A stretch of DNA of 64,000 nucleotides from Butyricicoccus sp. OM04-18BH (GCF_003481705.1 NZ_QULN01000001.1:62001-126000), one strand, 5' to 3'. Counted from the first letter of the stretch, positions 40,557 to 50,947 are shown. The notes: generated by a model from the letters alone, not told the origin. Made by a program: numbers and translations.

Positions 40557-43004
40557 TTAAAACGCGAAATTCGTCTTGACGCGCCAGATGTTCTGCGCAT
40601 ATTCTGCGATGGAACGGTCTGCCGCGAAGCGGCCGGAGTTTGCAATGTTCATCAGAGCCATGCGGTTCCACTTCTCCTGATCGCGATAGGCCTCGCTTAC
40701 GCGCTGCTGCGCCTCTGCGTAGGACGAGAAATCCTTGAGGCTCATGTAGCGGTCAGCCGGGCCGCCGTTGCCGCCGTGGAGCAGCAGGTTTGCGATGTCG
40801 GTATAGTCTACGCCGTCGCCGAAGCCGCGGATCAGCTGATCAAGCACACGGTGGATGACCGGGTCATTCTGATAAATGAGCATCGGCTCGTAGTTGCCGG
40901 AGGCGGCGAGCGCCTCAGCCTCGGGCGTCTCCATGCCGAAGATGAAGATGTTGTCACGGCCGACAGCCTCGCAGATCTCGACGTTTGCACCGTCCATGGT
41001 GCCGATGGTCAGCGCGCCGTTCATCATGAACTTCATGTTGCCGGTGCCGGATGCTTCCTTGCCTGCGATGGATATCTGCTCGGAGACCTCAGCCGCCGGC
41101 ATGATCATCTCAGCGAGCGATACCTTGTAGTCCTCGATGAATACGACCTTGAGCTTGTCGCGGACAGCCGGATCGTTCTCGATCATGTTGGAGATCGAGT
41201 TAATGAGCTGAATGGTCTTTTTCGCGACGGCATAGCCCGGTGCAGCCTTGGAGCCGAAGATATAGGTGCGCGGAACGAAAGCCATATCCGGATTGTCCTT
41301 CAGCTTGTGGTACAGGCTAATGATGTGCAGGATATTGAGCATCTGGCGCTTGTACTCGTGCAGACGCTTGACCTGTACGTCGAAGATCGAGTCCATGCTG
41401 ACCTCGATGCCGTTGTGCGCCTTGATATAGTCGGCGAGGCGCTGCTTGTTGCGGCGCTTGATCTCGCCGAGCCTGCTGAGCAGCTCCTTGTCGTCCTTGT
41501 AGTTCGCGAGAACCTGAAGCTCGGACGGATGGGTGCGGTAGCCGGTGCCGATCTTGCTCTCGATCAGCTCAGCCAGCTCCGGGTTTGCCTCGCACAGCCA
41601 GCGGCGGTGTGCGATGCCGTTGGTAACGTTGCAGAACTTGGAGGAGTAGATCTTGTAGAAGTCGTTGAATACGCGCTCCTTGAGGATCTCAGAGTGCAGC
41701 GCGGATACGCCGTTGATGGAGAACGAGCCTGCGATAGCGAGGTGCGCCATGCGGACGCGGCCGTCGGCGACGATCGCGAGCTTGGAGATCTTCTGGAAGT
41801 CGCCCGGGAAGTAGTTCCACAGCTCCTTGCAGAAGCGCTCGTTGATCTCATGGATGATCTGCATAACGCGCGGCATGAGCTCCTGAACCAGGCTTTCCGG
41901 CCAGCACTCCAGCGCCTCGGGCATAACGGTATGGTTGGTGTAGGCGACAGACTGGCTCGTGATGTTCCACGCCTGCTCCCACGACATATCGTTCTCATCC
42001 ATCAGGATACGCATCAGCTCGGGGATAACGAGCGTCGGATGGGTATCGTTGATATGGAGCACATGCTTGTGTGCAAAGTTCTCGAGCGTGCCGTACTTTG
42101 CCTTGTGCTTCGCGCAGATGTCCTGCAGCGTTGCAGAAACGAGGAAGTACTGCTGCTTGAGGCGGAGAGACTGACCCTCGCGGTGATTATCCTCCGGATA
42201 AAGGATCATCGAAATGGTCTCGGCCATTGCGTGCTTTTCGACCGCCTTGAGGTACTCGCCCGAGGAGAACAGCTTCATGTCGAGCGCGATCGGGCTCTTT
42301 GCCTCCCACAGACGCAGACGCGCGATATTGTTCGTGTCGTAGCCGGAGATCGGCATATCATACGGCACGGCGAGGACCGGGGTATAGTCGTGATAATCCA
42401 CGATCAGCTTGCCGTTCTCGTCGAAATGGGTGTCGATGGTGCCGCCGATCTTGACCTCGCGGGTCTCGTCCATCGCCGGAATCTGCCATACATCGCCGGA
42501 GGCGAGCCAGGAGTCCGGCAGCTCGACCTGCTTGCCGTCCTCGATCTTCTGCTTGAAGATGCCGTGCTCGTAGCGGATGGAATAGCCGGTGCCGCGCACG
42601 CCCGTGGTGGCCATGCCGTCCATGTAGCACGCCGCCAGACGGCCCAGACCGCCGTTGCCGAGGCCCGGGTCAGCCTCCTGCTCGAAGATGTCCGCCATCT
42701 CAAAACCCATGTCTTTGAGCGCTGCGGTCAGCGCGTCGAGCATGCCGAGGTTGTAGGCATTGTTGCGCAGGCTGCGGCCTACGAGGAACTCCATGCACAG
42801 GTAATGAACCTGACGGTCGCCGTCACGCTCTACCTCGTTCTGGGTCTCGATCATGTTTTCGGTCAGCGCGTCGCGGATGACGAGTGCGCATGCCTCATAG
42901 ATCTGATCCTTCTTTGCGTCCTTGACTTCGCACGCGAAGTGGCGCTGCAGCTTGCCTGCGATGGCTTCCTTGAGCGCAGCCTTGGTGTACTGTGTCTTTG
43001 CCAT
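40557..43004 (-). CDS. glgP: Glycogen phosphorylase
   Basis: Releases glucose-1-phosphate from glycogen. 815 residues, usual for the family. MEFLVGRSLRNNAYNLG and EQEADPGLGNGGLGRLAACY mark the N-terminal half; the pyridoxal phosphate lysine is in ASGTGNMKFMMNGALTIGT. Last gene of glgBCDAP, with 170 nt to glgA holding hairpins and a family C repeat. Its 3' end faces pflA across repeat A3. Confidence 0.97.
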   Translation of the reverse strand: MAKTQYTKAALKEAIAGKLQRHFACEVKDAKKDQIYEACALVIRDALTENMIETQNEVERDGDRQVHYLCMEFLVGRSLRNNAYNLGMLDALTAALKDMGFEMADIFEQEADPGLGNGGLGRLAACYMDGMATTGVRGTGYSIRYEHGIFKQKIEDGKQVELPDSWLASGDVWQIPAMDETREVKIGGTIDTHFDENGKLIVDYHDYTPVLAVPYDMPISGYDTNNIARLRLWEAKSPIALDMKLFSSGEYLKAVEKHAMAETISMILYPEDNHREGQSLRLKQQYFLVSATLQDICAKHKAKYGTLENFAHKHVLHINDTHPTLVIPELMRILMDENDMSWEQAWNITSQSVAYTNHTVMPEALECWPESLVQELMPRVMQIIHEINERFCKELWNYFPGDFQKISKLAIVADGRVRMAHLAIAGSFSINGVSALHSEILKERVFNDFYKIYSSKFCNVTNGIAHRRWLCEANPELAELIESKIGTGYRTHPSELQVLANYKDDKELLSRLGEIKRRNKQRLADYIKAHNGIEVSMDSIFDVQVKRLHEYKRQMLNILHIISLYHKLKDNPDMAFVPRTYIFGSKAAPGYAVAKKTIQLINSISNMIENDPAVRDKLKVVFIEDYKVSLAEMIMPAAEVSEQISIAGKEASGTGNMKFMMNGALTIGTMDGANVEICEAVGRDNIFIFGMETPEAEALAASGNYEPMLIYQNDPVIHRVLDQLIRGFGDGVDYTDIANLLLHGGNGGPADRYMSLKDFSSYAEAQQRVSEAYRDQEKWNRMALMNIANSGRFAADRSIAEYAQNIWRVKTNFAF

Positions 43005-43133
43005 TGTTTCTCTGTCTCCTCACATATATTTGGCGGCGCCGCGGCCTTTCGCTCCGCGGAACCGCTCTAAAAGCGCCGATTGCGCTTTTACTGGTTGCCC
43101 TGCGTTACAGAACCCCTTTCCGTTCTGCTTTTG

Positions 43134-43166
43134 AGGCAATACCGCGTTCATTGTGCGGTGCTGCCT
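43134..43166 (-). repeat. Small repeat family C, copy C2
   Basis: AGGCAATACCGC, loop GTTCATTGT, GCGGTGCTGCCT: a 12-bp stem with two mismatches. TTCATTGTGCGGTG recurs in C3 (on its opposite strand). It lies in the glgA-glgP gap after two other hairpins (AAAAGCGC with GCGCTTTT; CAGAAC with GTTCTG). Confidence 0.6.
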
Positions 43167-43174
43167 TTTGCTGT

Positions 43175-44611
43175 TTACCAGCCCAGTGCGGTGTGGTAAA
43201 CCTCGATGTAGCGGTCAGCCGAGCTGTCCCAGCTGAAGTCGCTCTCCATGCCCTGCACCATGAGCTTCTTCCACGCCGGCTTGTTGAAGCGGAATACGCC
43301 GCAGGCCTCACGGATCACGTGCAGCATGTCGTGCGCATTGTAGCTTGCGAAGCTGAAGCCGTTGCCCGTGCCTGCGTAGTCGACGAAGGCATGGACGGTG
43401 TCCTTGAGGCCGCCGGTCTCACGGACGATCGGAATATTGCCGTAGCGCAGCGCGATCATCTGCGCCAGACCGCACGGCTCGAACTTGGACGGCATCAGGA
43501 ACATATCCGCGCCCGCATAGATGCGGTTGGCCAGATCGCCCGAGAACATGATGGACGCCGAGACCTTGTCCGGCCAGCGGCGCTTTGCCTCGATGAACAT
43601 CTGCTCATACTTCCAGTCGCCGGTGCCGAGCACGACAAGGCGTACATCGTCCGAAAGAATGTCCGGCAGAACGGCTTCCACGAGGTCGAGGCCCTTCTGG
43701 TCGACGAAGCGGGTGACGATGCCGATGACCGGCGTGTTCGCGTCGCCCTCCAGACCGCAGAGCTTCAGCAGCTCGGTCTTGTTGACGAGCTTGTCCTCGG
43801 GGGTCTTCGGGCCGTACTGCTTAAAGATTTTGGTATCCGTCTTCGGATTGAAGGCATCCATGTCGATGCCGTTGAGGATGCCGTGCAGCTTGTAGCTGTT
43901 CATGCGCAGCACCGAGTCGAGACGGTAGCCATAGTATTCGGTCTGGATCTCCTCGGCATACGAGGGCGATACGGTGGTAACGGCGGTAGACGCGACGATT
44001 GCAGCCTTCATGAGGTTGACGTCGCCGTCCATTGCCATAAAGCCGGAGCGGAAGTGCGCGTCATCGATGCCGAGCACGTACTCCAGGATCTCGCGGCCGT
44101 AGCGGCCCTGATACTGGATATTATGGATGGTGAAAACGGTCTTGATGTTCTCATAGAACGGACGGGACGCGAACATCAGATTGTAGTATACCGGCACCAG
44201 AGCGGTCTGCCAGTCGTTGCAGTTGATGACGTCCGGCTTCCAGTCGAGGTCGGGCAGCACCTCGAGCACCGCCTTGGAGTAGTACGCGAAGCGCTCTGCG
44301 TCGTCGTACTCGCCGTAGATCTGACCGCGCGCGAAATAGTACTCATTATCAATGAAGTAATAGGTCACGCCGTCCTTTTCGTAGCGGAAAATGCCGCAGT
44401 ACTGGTTGCGCCAGCCGAGACGGACATAGGCGTTCTTGATGTAGAAGAACTTTTCCCGCATCTCCTCGCTGATCGCGGAGTACAGCGGACAGAACACGCG
44501 CACGTCATGTCCCTTTGCCGCGAGGGCCTTGGGCAGAGAGCCTGCCACGTCGCCCAGACCGCCGGTCTTGATGAACGGAGCGCATTCGCTGGTTACATAC
44601 ATGATTTTCAT
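43175..44611 (-). CDS. glgA: Glycogen synthase (ADP-glucose)
   Basis: GT5 transferase extending alpha-1,4-glucan from ADP-glucose. N-terminal MKIMYVTSECAPFIKTGGLGD contains the KTGGL ADP-glucose-binding motif; the C-terminal domain has PSKFEPCGLAQMIALRYG with the catalytic Glu. The start at 44611 is set by that N-terminus with GGGGAGG upstream; 478 residues. Fourth gene of the glg operon, with a possible internal promoter in the 212-nt gap before it. Confidence 0.96.
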   Translation of the reverse strand: MKIMYVTSECAPFIKTGGLGDVAGSLPKALAAKGHDVRVFCPLYSAISEEMREKFFYIKNAYVRLGWRNQYCGIFRYEKDGVTYYFIDNEYYFARGQIYGEYDDAERFAYYSKAVLEVLPDLDWKPDVINCNDWQTALVPVYYNLMFASRPFYENIKTVFTIHNIQYQGRYGREILEYVLGIDDAHFRSGFMAMDGDVNLMKAAIVASTAVTTVSPSYAEEIQTEYYGYRLDSVLRMNSYKLHGILNGIDMDAFNPKTDTKIFKQYGPKTPEDKLVNKTELLKLCGLEGDANTPVIGIVTRFVDQKGLDLVEAVLPDILSDDVRLVVLGTGDWKYEQMFIEAKRRWPDKVSASIMFSGDLANRIYAGADMFLMPSKFEPCGLAQMIALRYGNIPIVRETGGLKDTVHAFVDYAGTGNGFSFASYNAHDMLHVIREACGVFRFNKPAWKKLMVQGMESDFSWDSSADRYIEVYHTALGW

Positions 44612-44719
44612 AAATGCCGAGCCTCCCCTCAGGCTGAGGCATGGGGACCGAGTGTCCCCGTCCTCATCAGCAAGTGCGCCGGGACAGCGTTCACCGCCCG
44701 GCGCACTGCTTATATCTTT

Positions 44720-44746
44720 ATTATACTCGTTTCCTGTATCCTGCAA
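44720..44746 (-). promoter_or_regulatory. Possible internal promoter upstream of glgA
   Basis: On the minus strand TTGCAG, 15 nt, TATAAT. The spacer is short. A GC-rich hairpin (AGTGCGCCGGG with CCGGCGCACT) follows in the leader, and two smaller ones precede the glgA ribosome site. Confidence 0.35.
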
Positions 44747-44823
44747 TATAGGGATTTTTCACGAACATTTCTCCTGCCGGAGCCGTTTTTTCGCCCGTCC
44801 CCTGTACATTTTACAGAAAACAC

Positions 44824-45951
44824 TCAGATTGTGGAGTTTTTGGCGATCGTGATGGGATAGTTCTCGTGACCCATCATCGTGCGGCCGTTGCGTACCACGA
44901 CGTTGCGGTCAGTCACGACGTGCTTGAGCGAAGCCTCGCTCAGGATGCGGCCGCCCTCCATAATGATGCAGTCCTTGAGCACGGCGCCCTTTTCGACCTC
45001 AACATCGCGGAACAGCACGCAGTTTTCAACATGACCCTCGATGCGGCAGCCGTCAGCGATCAGGCAGTCGTCCACCTCAGCCTCATCGCCGTAGTAGGTC
45101 GGCGCTTCATCCTTGATGCGCGTCAGGATCGGACGGGTGCGCTTGAATACCTCGTCGCGAACGTCCTTGTCGAGCATATCCATGTTGGAGCAGAAGTAAT
45201 CCGCGGTATCCTCGATCTTGACCGCATATTCGTTGAACAGATAGCCTGCTACCGTGCCGTCGATCAGTGCACGGGACAGGAACTCGCGCTCGAAGTGGAT
45301 GCAGTTATGGGTCACGCAGTCGGACAGCATATGGATGAGGTACTGGCGGTTCATGACGTAGACGCCGAGCGAAACATGCTTGCACTTGCCTTCGTTCGAG
45401 TCGCCGACGCGGATGTCGACCGCTTCCTTCTTGCGATTGAGCTCAACATAGGTGGTGAACGGCGAATCCTTCTGCTTCTTGGTGCAGACCATGGTCAGAT
45501 CCGCACCCGATTTCTCGTGGCGCTCGATGACCTCGTCGAGCGGAATATTGGCAACGATGTCGCCGTCCGCGATGACAACGTAGTCCGCCTTGTTCTTCTG
45601 GAGGAAGTCGACCGCGCCGGCCAGCGCGTCGATCTTGCCGCGGTACTCGCCGGTCACGAGCGGAGACGCCTTCTTGGAATAGGAATACGGCGGAAGGATG
45701 GTGACACCCGAGTTCTTGCGGGACAGATCCCAGTCCTTTGCGTTGCCGACGTGGTCGATGAGGGACTGATACTTGTCCTTCATCAGGATGCCGACGCGGT
45801 AGATGCCGGAGTTCACCATGTTGGACAGCATGAAGTCCACGATGCGGTAGCGGCCGCCCCACTGGACTGCGGCGACCGTGCGGTGCTCGGTCAGCTCGCG
45901 CAGATCGTTATCGTTATCAAATGCAATAATAATGCCTAAAACACTTTTCAT
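44824..45951 (-). CDS. glgD: Glucose-1-phosphate adenylyltransferase subunit GlgD
   Basis: 375 residues, an ADP-glucose pyrophosphorylase homologue with nucleotidyltransferase fold and C-terminal left-handed beta helix. Compared with GlgC, the N-terminal Gly-rich nucleotide loop is altered (LGIIIAFDNDNDLREL instead of LAGGQGSRL), as expected for the regulatory/partner subunit GlgD of Firmicutes. 15 nt downstream of glgC; the two form a heteromeric enzyme in Bacillus. Confidence 0.94.
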   Translation of the reverse strand: MKSVLGIIIAFDNDNDLRELTEHRTVAAVQWGGRYRIVDFMLSNMVNSGIYRVGILMKDKYQSLIDHVGNAKDWDLSRKNSGVTILPPYSYSKKASPLVTGEYRGKIDALAGAVDFLQKNKADYVVIADGDIVANIPLDEVIERHEKSGADLTMVCTKKQKDSPFTTYVELNRKKEAVDIRVGDSNEGKCKHVSLGVYVMNRQYLIHMLSDCVTHNCIHFEREFLSRALIDGTVAGYLFNEYAVKIEDTADYFCSNMDMLDKDVRDEVFKRTRPILTRIKDEAPTYYGDEAEVDDCLIADGCRIEGHVENCVLFRDVEVEKGAVLKDCIIMEGGRILSEASLKHVVTDRNVVVRNGRTMMGHENYPITIAKNSTI

Positions 45952-45966
45952 CCTGCGTTCTCCCCC

Positions 45967-47178
45967 TTACTCGGCGTCCGGAATATCTTCGTCAGCCATT
46001 TCCTTTGCGGCGAGCTTGACGTTCTCGCCGATGCGGACGTTCTCCGCGACAACGGCAACGCCCCACTTGTCTACGTCGCATTCGGACGGGCCTGCGCCGA
46101 TCGATGCGCCCTTTGCGATGACCGCGCCAGAGGCGACGATGGCATAGCGCACGTTCGCGCCCTCCTCAACGACTGCGCCCGGCATCAGAATGGAGTATTC
46201 GACGTTTGCGTTCTTCGCGACCTTGACGTCCGAGAACAGGACCGACTCGGAAACGTTGCCCGCGATCTCGCAGCCCTCGCTCAGCAGAGTATGCTGTACC
46301 TTCGCGCCCTTTGCGGTGAAGTGCGGAGGCGAACCGGTGGTGCGGCCGTAGATCTTCCAGCTGTCGTCCGACAGGTTGAGGCCGGAATTCGGAGAGAGCA
46401 GATCCATGTTCGCCTCCCACAGGCTCTCGATCGTGCCGACGTCCTTCCAGTAGCCCTCGAAGCGATAGGAGACCATCTTTTCGCCGTTTGCGAGCATCGC
46501 CGGGATGATGTCCTTGCCGAAGTCGTTGGAGGACTTCGAGTTTGCCTCATCCTCCTCAAGATACTTGCGCAGCTTCTTCCATGAGAAGATGTAGATGCCC
46601 ATGGAGGCGAGCGTGGACTTCGGCTCCTTCGGCTTCTCCTCGAACTCGTAGATCGTGCCGTCCGGCTTGCAGTTCATGATGCCGAAGCGGGAAGCCTCGG
46701 AGAGCGGAACATCGAGCACCGCGATAGTCGCGTCCGCGCCGGTCTCCTTGTGCTGGCGGAGCATCTTGTTGTAGTCCATCTTGTAGATGTGGTCGCCGGA
46801 CAGGATGAGAACATATTCCGGATCATAATCCGCGATAAACGGGATATTCTGATAAATTGCGTTCGCCGTACCCTTGTACCACTCCGAAGCCTTGCCGCGC
46901 TGATACGGAGGCAGGACGCTGACGCCGCCGCGCAGGCGGTCGAGGTCCCACGTCTGGCCCGAGCCGATGTAGGCGTTGAGCACGTGCGGCTCGTACTGGG
47001 TCAGCACGCCGACCGTGTCGATGCCGGAGTTGATGCAGTTGGAAAGCGGAAAATCAATAATGCGGTATTTGCCGCCGAACGGTACAGCCGGCTTTGCAAC
47101 ATTCTTGGTCAGAACATACAGGCGGCTGCCCTGGCCGCCTGCCAGAAGCATAGCGACGCATTCCTTTTTACGGTACAT
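45967..47178 (-). CDS. glgC: Glucose-1-phosphate adenylyltransferase, catalytic subunit
   Basis: Makes ADP-glucose from ATP and glucose-1-phosphate. 403 residues with the intact loop [20 protein letters not shown], the [20 protein letters not shown] motif, the active-site region [11 protein letters not shown] and FEEKPKEP. C-terminal beta-helix repeats. AAAGGAGAGG ribosome site. Second gene of the operon. Confidence 0.97.
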   Translation of the reverse strand: MYRKKECVAMLLAGGQGSRLYVLTKNVAKPAVPFGGKYRIIDFPLSNCINSGIDTVGVLTQYEPHVLNAYIGSGQTWDLDRLRGGVSVLPPYQRGKASEWYKGTANAIYQNIPFIADYDPEYVLILSGDHIYKMDYNKMLRQHKETGADATIAVLDVPLSEASRFGIMNCKPDGTIYEFEEKPKEPKSTLASMGIYIFSWKKLRKYLEEDEANSKSSNDFGKDIIPAMLANGEKMVSYRFEGYWKDVGTIESLWEANMDLLSPNSGLNLSDDSWKIYGRTTGSPPHFTAKGAKVQHTLLSEGCEIAGNVSESVLFSDVKVAKNANVEYSILMPGAVVEEGANVRYAIVASGAVIAKGASIGAGPSECDVDKWGVAVVAENVRIGENVKLAAKEMADEDIPDAE

Positions 47179-47217
47179 TTTACCTCTCCTTTTTGCCTTT
47201 ATCTGTATAAATAAATT

Positions 47218-49479
47218 TTATTTATCCTCTTTTATCGTCGTGACCGCGGTCTCGCTCTTCACGGCAACGGCCTTTTCACCCTTGATCGCGACAGCCTTTT
47301 CGCCCTTGACCGCAACGGCCTTTTCGCCCTTGACCGTGACCTCCTTCGGTCCGGTCCGCGCCACCGCCTTTGTACCGGTTTTTACGACCGAGGTCTCGCC
47401 CTTGACCGCGACATCGGCTTTCGCCTTCACCGCGACCTCGGCCTTTGCCTTGACCGCAACCTCGGCTTTCGTCTTTTTCGTTACAGCCTTGGTCTTTGCA
47501 GCCGTCCTGCGCGCCGGCTTTTTCTCCTGCTTTTCCTGCTCCGCGAGCTTTTTCGCGGCCTCGATCTCAGCTCTGGTGCGGCGCTTTGCTTTGGGCTTGC
47601 CCTTGAAGAACAGCACGCCGAAGCGCGGGATTTTAATATTGATGGACTGCTCCTGACCGTGCAGCGGCTTGCTGTCGGTCTTGACCTTGCCGTTTGTGAT
47701 GCCGCTGCCGCCGAACTCGGACTTGTCCGAGGTGAAGATCTCCTCATAGGTGCCCATGATCGGCACGCCGATGCGGTATTCCGACTGCTCCTCCGGGGAG
47801 AAGTTGACAACGACGACAATATCCGAGCCGTCCTTCGCGATGCGGCGGAAGGCGATGATGTTGTTGCGGTTGTCCTCGTGGCTGATCCACTCGAAGCCGT
47901 GCCAGTCGGTGTCCTGCTCCCAGAGCTGCGGCGTTTCCAGATAGAAATGGTTGAGCGCCTTGACGTAGGCCTGCATCTGCCGGTGCGCCGGATAATCGAG
48001 CAGCATCCAGTCCAGGCCGCGCTGATACGCCCACTCGGAGAACTGCGCGAACTCGCCGCCCATGAACAGCATCTTCTTACCCGGATGCGCGGCCATGTAG
48101 CCGTACAGCGCGCGCAGACCGCCGAACTGGTTTTCATACGGGGGCGGCATCTTGCCGATGAGCGAGCACTTGCCGTGCACGACCTCATCATGCGAGAGCG
48201 GCAGGATATAGTTTTCGGAGAAGGCATACATGAACGAGAACGTGATCTTGTCGTGCATATCCTTGCGGAAGAACGGGTCGGCCGAGCAGTAGCACAGCAT
48301 ATCGTTCATCCAGCCCATGTTCCACTTGAAGTTGAAGCCCAGGCCGCCGTCATAGCCGGGCTTTGTGACCATCGGCCACGCGGTGGACTCCTCCGCGATC
48401 ATCATGACGTCCGGATGATCGGTCAGTATGTACTCGTTGAGCAGACGCAGGAAGTCGACCGCTTCGAGGTTCTCGCGTCCGCCGTGGATATTCGGCCGCC
48501 ATTCATTCTGGCGGTTGTAGTCCAGATACAGCATGGACGCGACCGCGTCTACGCGCAGGCCGTCCATGTGGAACTTCTCGATCCAGAACATTGCGGACGA
48601 GAACAGCAGATTTCGCGTCGAAACCTTGCCGTAGTCGAACACGCGCGTACCCCATTCCTTGTGCTCCATCTTGAGCGGATCGGCATACTCGTACAGATGC
48701 GAGCCGTCGAACTCGACCAGACCGCAGCCGTCCTTCGGGAAGTGAGCCGGAACCCAGTCCATGATGACGCCGAGGCCGGCCTGATGCGCCTTGTCGATCA
48801 GGTACATGAGGTCCTTCGGTGTGCCGTAGCGGCTGGTCGCGGCGAAATAGCCGATGACCTGATAACCCCACGAGCCGTCGAACGGATACTCGGTCAGCGG
48901 CATGAACTCGATGTGCGTGTAGCCCATTTCCTTGACGTAGGGCACAAGCCCGTCCGCCATCTGGCGGTAGGAATAAAAGTTGCCGTCCTCGTGCATCTTC
49001 CACGAGCCGAGATGGCATTCGTAGATGTTGACCGGACTGGAATACGGCAGGTGGTTCTTTCTCCACTGGAGCCAGCTGTCGTCGCCCCATTCGTAGCCGC
49101 CGATGTCATACGCCTTGGTGGCGTTGCCCGGGCGAGTCTCGAAATGGAAGCCGTAGGGGTCGGACTTGTCGAAAACGTCGCCCGACTTGGCCCATACGCT
49201 GTACTTGTACGCGGTATATTCCGCGATATTCGGAATGAATTTCTCCCAGATGCCCTGCTCGTCGCGGGTCATGTAATCGGCTTCCCGGTTCCAGCCGTTG
49301 AACTCACCCATGACCGACACGTTCGCCGCCTCCGGCGCGTATACGCGGAACAGATATCCCTGCTCGCCGTCCTGCACGAAGGGGTGTGCGCCCATGTAGT
49401 CATAAGCTCGGCAATCCCTGCCCGAGTAGAAAAGCTCGCTGCGCTTTTCTACGGCCGGGGATGCGGATTTCTTCCTCAT
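47218..49479 (-). CDS. glgB: 1,4-alpha-glucan branching enzyme with Lys/Ala repeat tail
   Basis: GH13 branching enzyme. N-terminal CBM48 (GYLFRVYAPEAANVSVMGEF), then the barrel with GLRVDAVASMLYLDY (nucleophile Asp), MMIAEESTAWP (acid/base Glu) and ILPLSHDEVVHGK. The catalytic protein ends near residue 630; about 120 further residues are a low-complexity basic tail with units such as AEVAVKAK and EKAVAVKG repeated around ten times. B. subtilis GlgB (627 residues) lacks this tail. First gene of glgBCDAP. Confidence 0.94.
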   Translation of the reverse strand: MRKKSASPAVEKRSELFYSGRDCRAYDYMGAHPFVQDGEQGYLFRVYAPEAANVSVMGEFNGWNREADYMTRDEQGIWEKFIPNIAEYTAYKYSVWAKSGDVFDKSDPYGFHFETRPGNATKAYDIGGYEWGDDSWLQWRKNHLPYSSPVNIYECHLGSWKMHEDGNFYSYRQMADGLVPYVKEMGYTHIEFMPLTEYPFDGSWGYQVIGYFAATSRYGTPKDLMYLIDKAHQAGLGVIMDWVPAHFPKDGCGLVEFDGSHLYEYADPLKMEHKEWGTRVFDYGKVSTRNLLFSSAMFWIEKFHMDGLRVDAVASMLYLDYNRQNEWRPNIHGGRENLEAVDFLRLLNEYILTDHPDVMMIAEESTAWPMVTKPGYDGGLGFNFKWNMGWMNDMLCYCSADPFFRKDMHDKITFSFMYAFSENYILPLSHDEVVHGKCSLIGKMPPPYENQFGGLRALYGYMAAHPGKKMLFMGGEFAQFSEWAYQRGLDWMLLDYPAHRQMQAYVKALNHFYLETPQLWEQDTDWHGFEWISHEDNRNNIIAFRRIAKDGSDIVVVVNFSPEEQSEYRIGVPIMGTYEEIFTSDKSEFGGSGITNGKVKTDSKPLHGQEQSINIKIPRFGVLFFKGKPKAKRRTRAEIEAAKKLAEQEKQEKKPARRTAAKTKAVTKKTKAEVAVKAKAEVAVKAKADVAVKGETSVVKTGTKAVARTGPKEVTVKGEKAVAVKGEKAVAIKGEKAVAVKSETAVTTIKEDK
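47230..47480 (-). repeat. In-frame repeats coding the GlgB tail
   Basis: Roughly 24-30-nt units encoding (G/A)(E/K)KAVAVK-type octapeptides, most regular at 47255-47340 where GGCGAAAAGGC and GCCGT(T/C) recur on the coding strand. Confidence 0.7.
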
Positions 49480-49597
49480 ACTGCATCTCTCCCTTATTTT
49501 CTCTGCCAGAAACAGTGCATTTCGGAAACATTTTCCGTTTTTTCCATTTTCTCAGCAGTTCCCTTTTCCTCTTTAGACATATCCAGTATAACGCAAT

Positions 49598-49647
49598 AAA
49601 AAAGAAAAGTCCAGCAATTTTACACAATCGCCGGACTTTTCTTTTTT
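49598..49647 (-). terminator. Terminator between cinA and glgB
   Basis: AAAAGTCC-GC and GC-GGACTTTT pair around a 15-nt loop, and the minus-strand 3' side continues CTTTTTT. Ends cinA transcription; the glg operon starts beyond it. Confidence 0.8.
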
Positions 49648-49717
49648 ATTTTTTGTTCGCTTTACACAGTGTTTGCCGGGAAATGTCGAGAAAACGTACA
49701 AATCACCGGCAAAGTGT

Positions 49718-50947
49718 TTATAAAATATGACGACGGATCAGATCGAGCGCCGTGCTCGCCGCCTGCATTCGGACGCGGTCGCGGCCGAAGGAGGAATTGG
49801 TCTTGCGCGTGAAGAACTTTCCGTCGTACCACACGCTGATATAGACCAGACCGGCCGGCTTGTCCTCGGTGCCGCCGCCCGGGCCCGCGATACCCGTGAT
49901 ACCCACGCCGATATCCGCGCCGAGCGCCTTCGCCACGCCCGCCGCCATCTGCTCTGCGGTCTCTGCGGAGACTGCGCCGACCGTGTCGAGCGTTTCCTTC
50001 CTGACGCCGAGCACGTTCATCTTGACCTCGTTGGCGTAGGAGCACACGCCGCCCAGATAATAGTCCGAACAGCCGGGAACATCCGTGATGCGCTTGGAGA
50101 GCAGGCCGCCCGTGCAGCTTTCCGCGACAGCGAGCTTGAGGCCCTTCTCGCGCAGGCCGTCGCCGACGACCTGTTCGAGCGAGTCGACATCCACGCCGTA
50201 TACGTCGTCGCCGAGCAGCTCGACGATCTCTCTGACCACCGGCTCGAGCAGCTTCTCGCACTCCTCGGTCGTGTCCGCCTTGGCGGTGACGCGCGCGAAG
50301 CACTCGGACGTCTTTGCGTAAGGCGCGATGGTCGGGTTCTTGCTCTTCTCCATCATGTCGTGCAGGATGTGCTCCATGCTGCTCTCGCCCAGACCGAATA
50401 CGCGGATGTTGTGCGAAACGATGCAGCCGCCCGCCAGCTTGTACAGATACGGCATCGCGCATTCCTTCCACATCGGGTTGCACTCACGCGGAGGACCGGG
50501 CAGCATGAGAACGTGCTTGCCGTAGGCCTCAAAGGCGCAGCCGGGCGCCGTGCCCCAGAGATTGGTGAACACGGTGCAGCCCTCGGGCAGCCACGCCTGT
50601 TTCTCGTTGTTTTTGGTCATTTCACGGCCGATCTTGTTGAAAAACTCGGTCAGACGGTCGAGCGACGGCTGATGCAGCGCCATTTTCTTGCCGAAAACCG
50701 TCGCAAGGGTCTCCTTGGTCAGATCGTCGAGCGTCGGCCCGAGGCCGCCGGTGGTGATGATGATGTCCGCACGGTCGCGCGCGGTCTCAATGACATGACG
50801 CAGACGGGCCGGGTTGTCGCCGACGACCGTCTGGTAAAATACGTTGATGCCCAGCTCGGAAAGACCCTGCGAGATCAGCTGCGCATCCGTGTTCACGATG
50901 TCACCGAGCAGGATCTCCGTTCCGACTGCGATAAGTTCTGCGTTCAA
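49718..50947 (-). CDS. cinA: CinA-family protein (nicotinamide-nucleotide amidase/competence-damage protein)
   Basis: 409 residues from a TTG with GAAGGAG 8 nt upstream. The N-terminal MoCF-like domain (ELIAVGTEILLGDIVNTDAQ, TTGGLGPTLDDLTK) is followed by a C-terminal PncC domain (LAVAESCTGGLLSKRITD, then VPGCSDYYLGG and VGITGIAGPGGGTEDKP). PncC domains recycle NMN to NaMN; the full-length protein is competence-linked in some Gram-positives. Downstream of thiI with repeat B5 between. Confidence 0.94.
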   Translation of the reverse strand: MNAELIAVGTEILLGDIVNTDAQLISQGLSELGINVFYQTVVGDNPARLRHVIETARDRADIIITTGGLGPTLDDLTKETLATVFGKKMALHQPSLDRLTEFFNKIGREMTKNNEKQAWLPEGCTVFTNLWGTAPGCAFEAYGKHVLMLPGPPRECNPMWKECAMPYLYKLAGGCIVSHNIRVFGLGESSMEHILHDMMEKSKNPTIAPYAKTSECFARVTAKADTTEECEKLLEPVVREIVELLGDDVYGVDVDSLEQVVGDGLREKGLKLAVAESCTGGLLSKRITDVPGCSDYYLGGVCSYANEVKMNVLGVRKETLDTVGAVSAETAEQMAAGVAKALGADIGVGITGIAGPGGGTEDKPAGLVYISVWYDGKFFTRKTNSSFGRDRVRMQAASTALDLIRRHIL

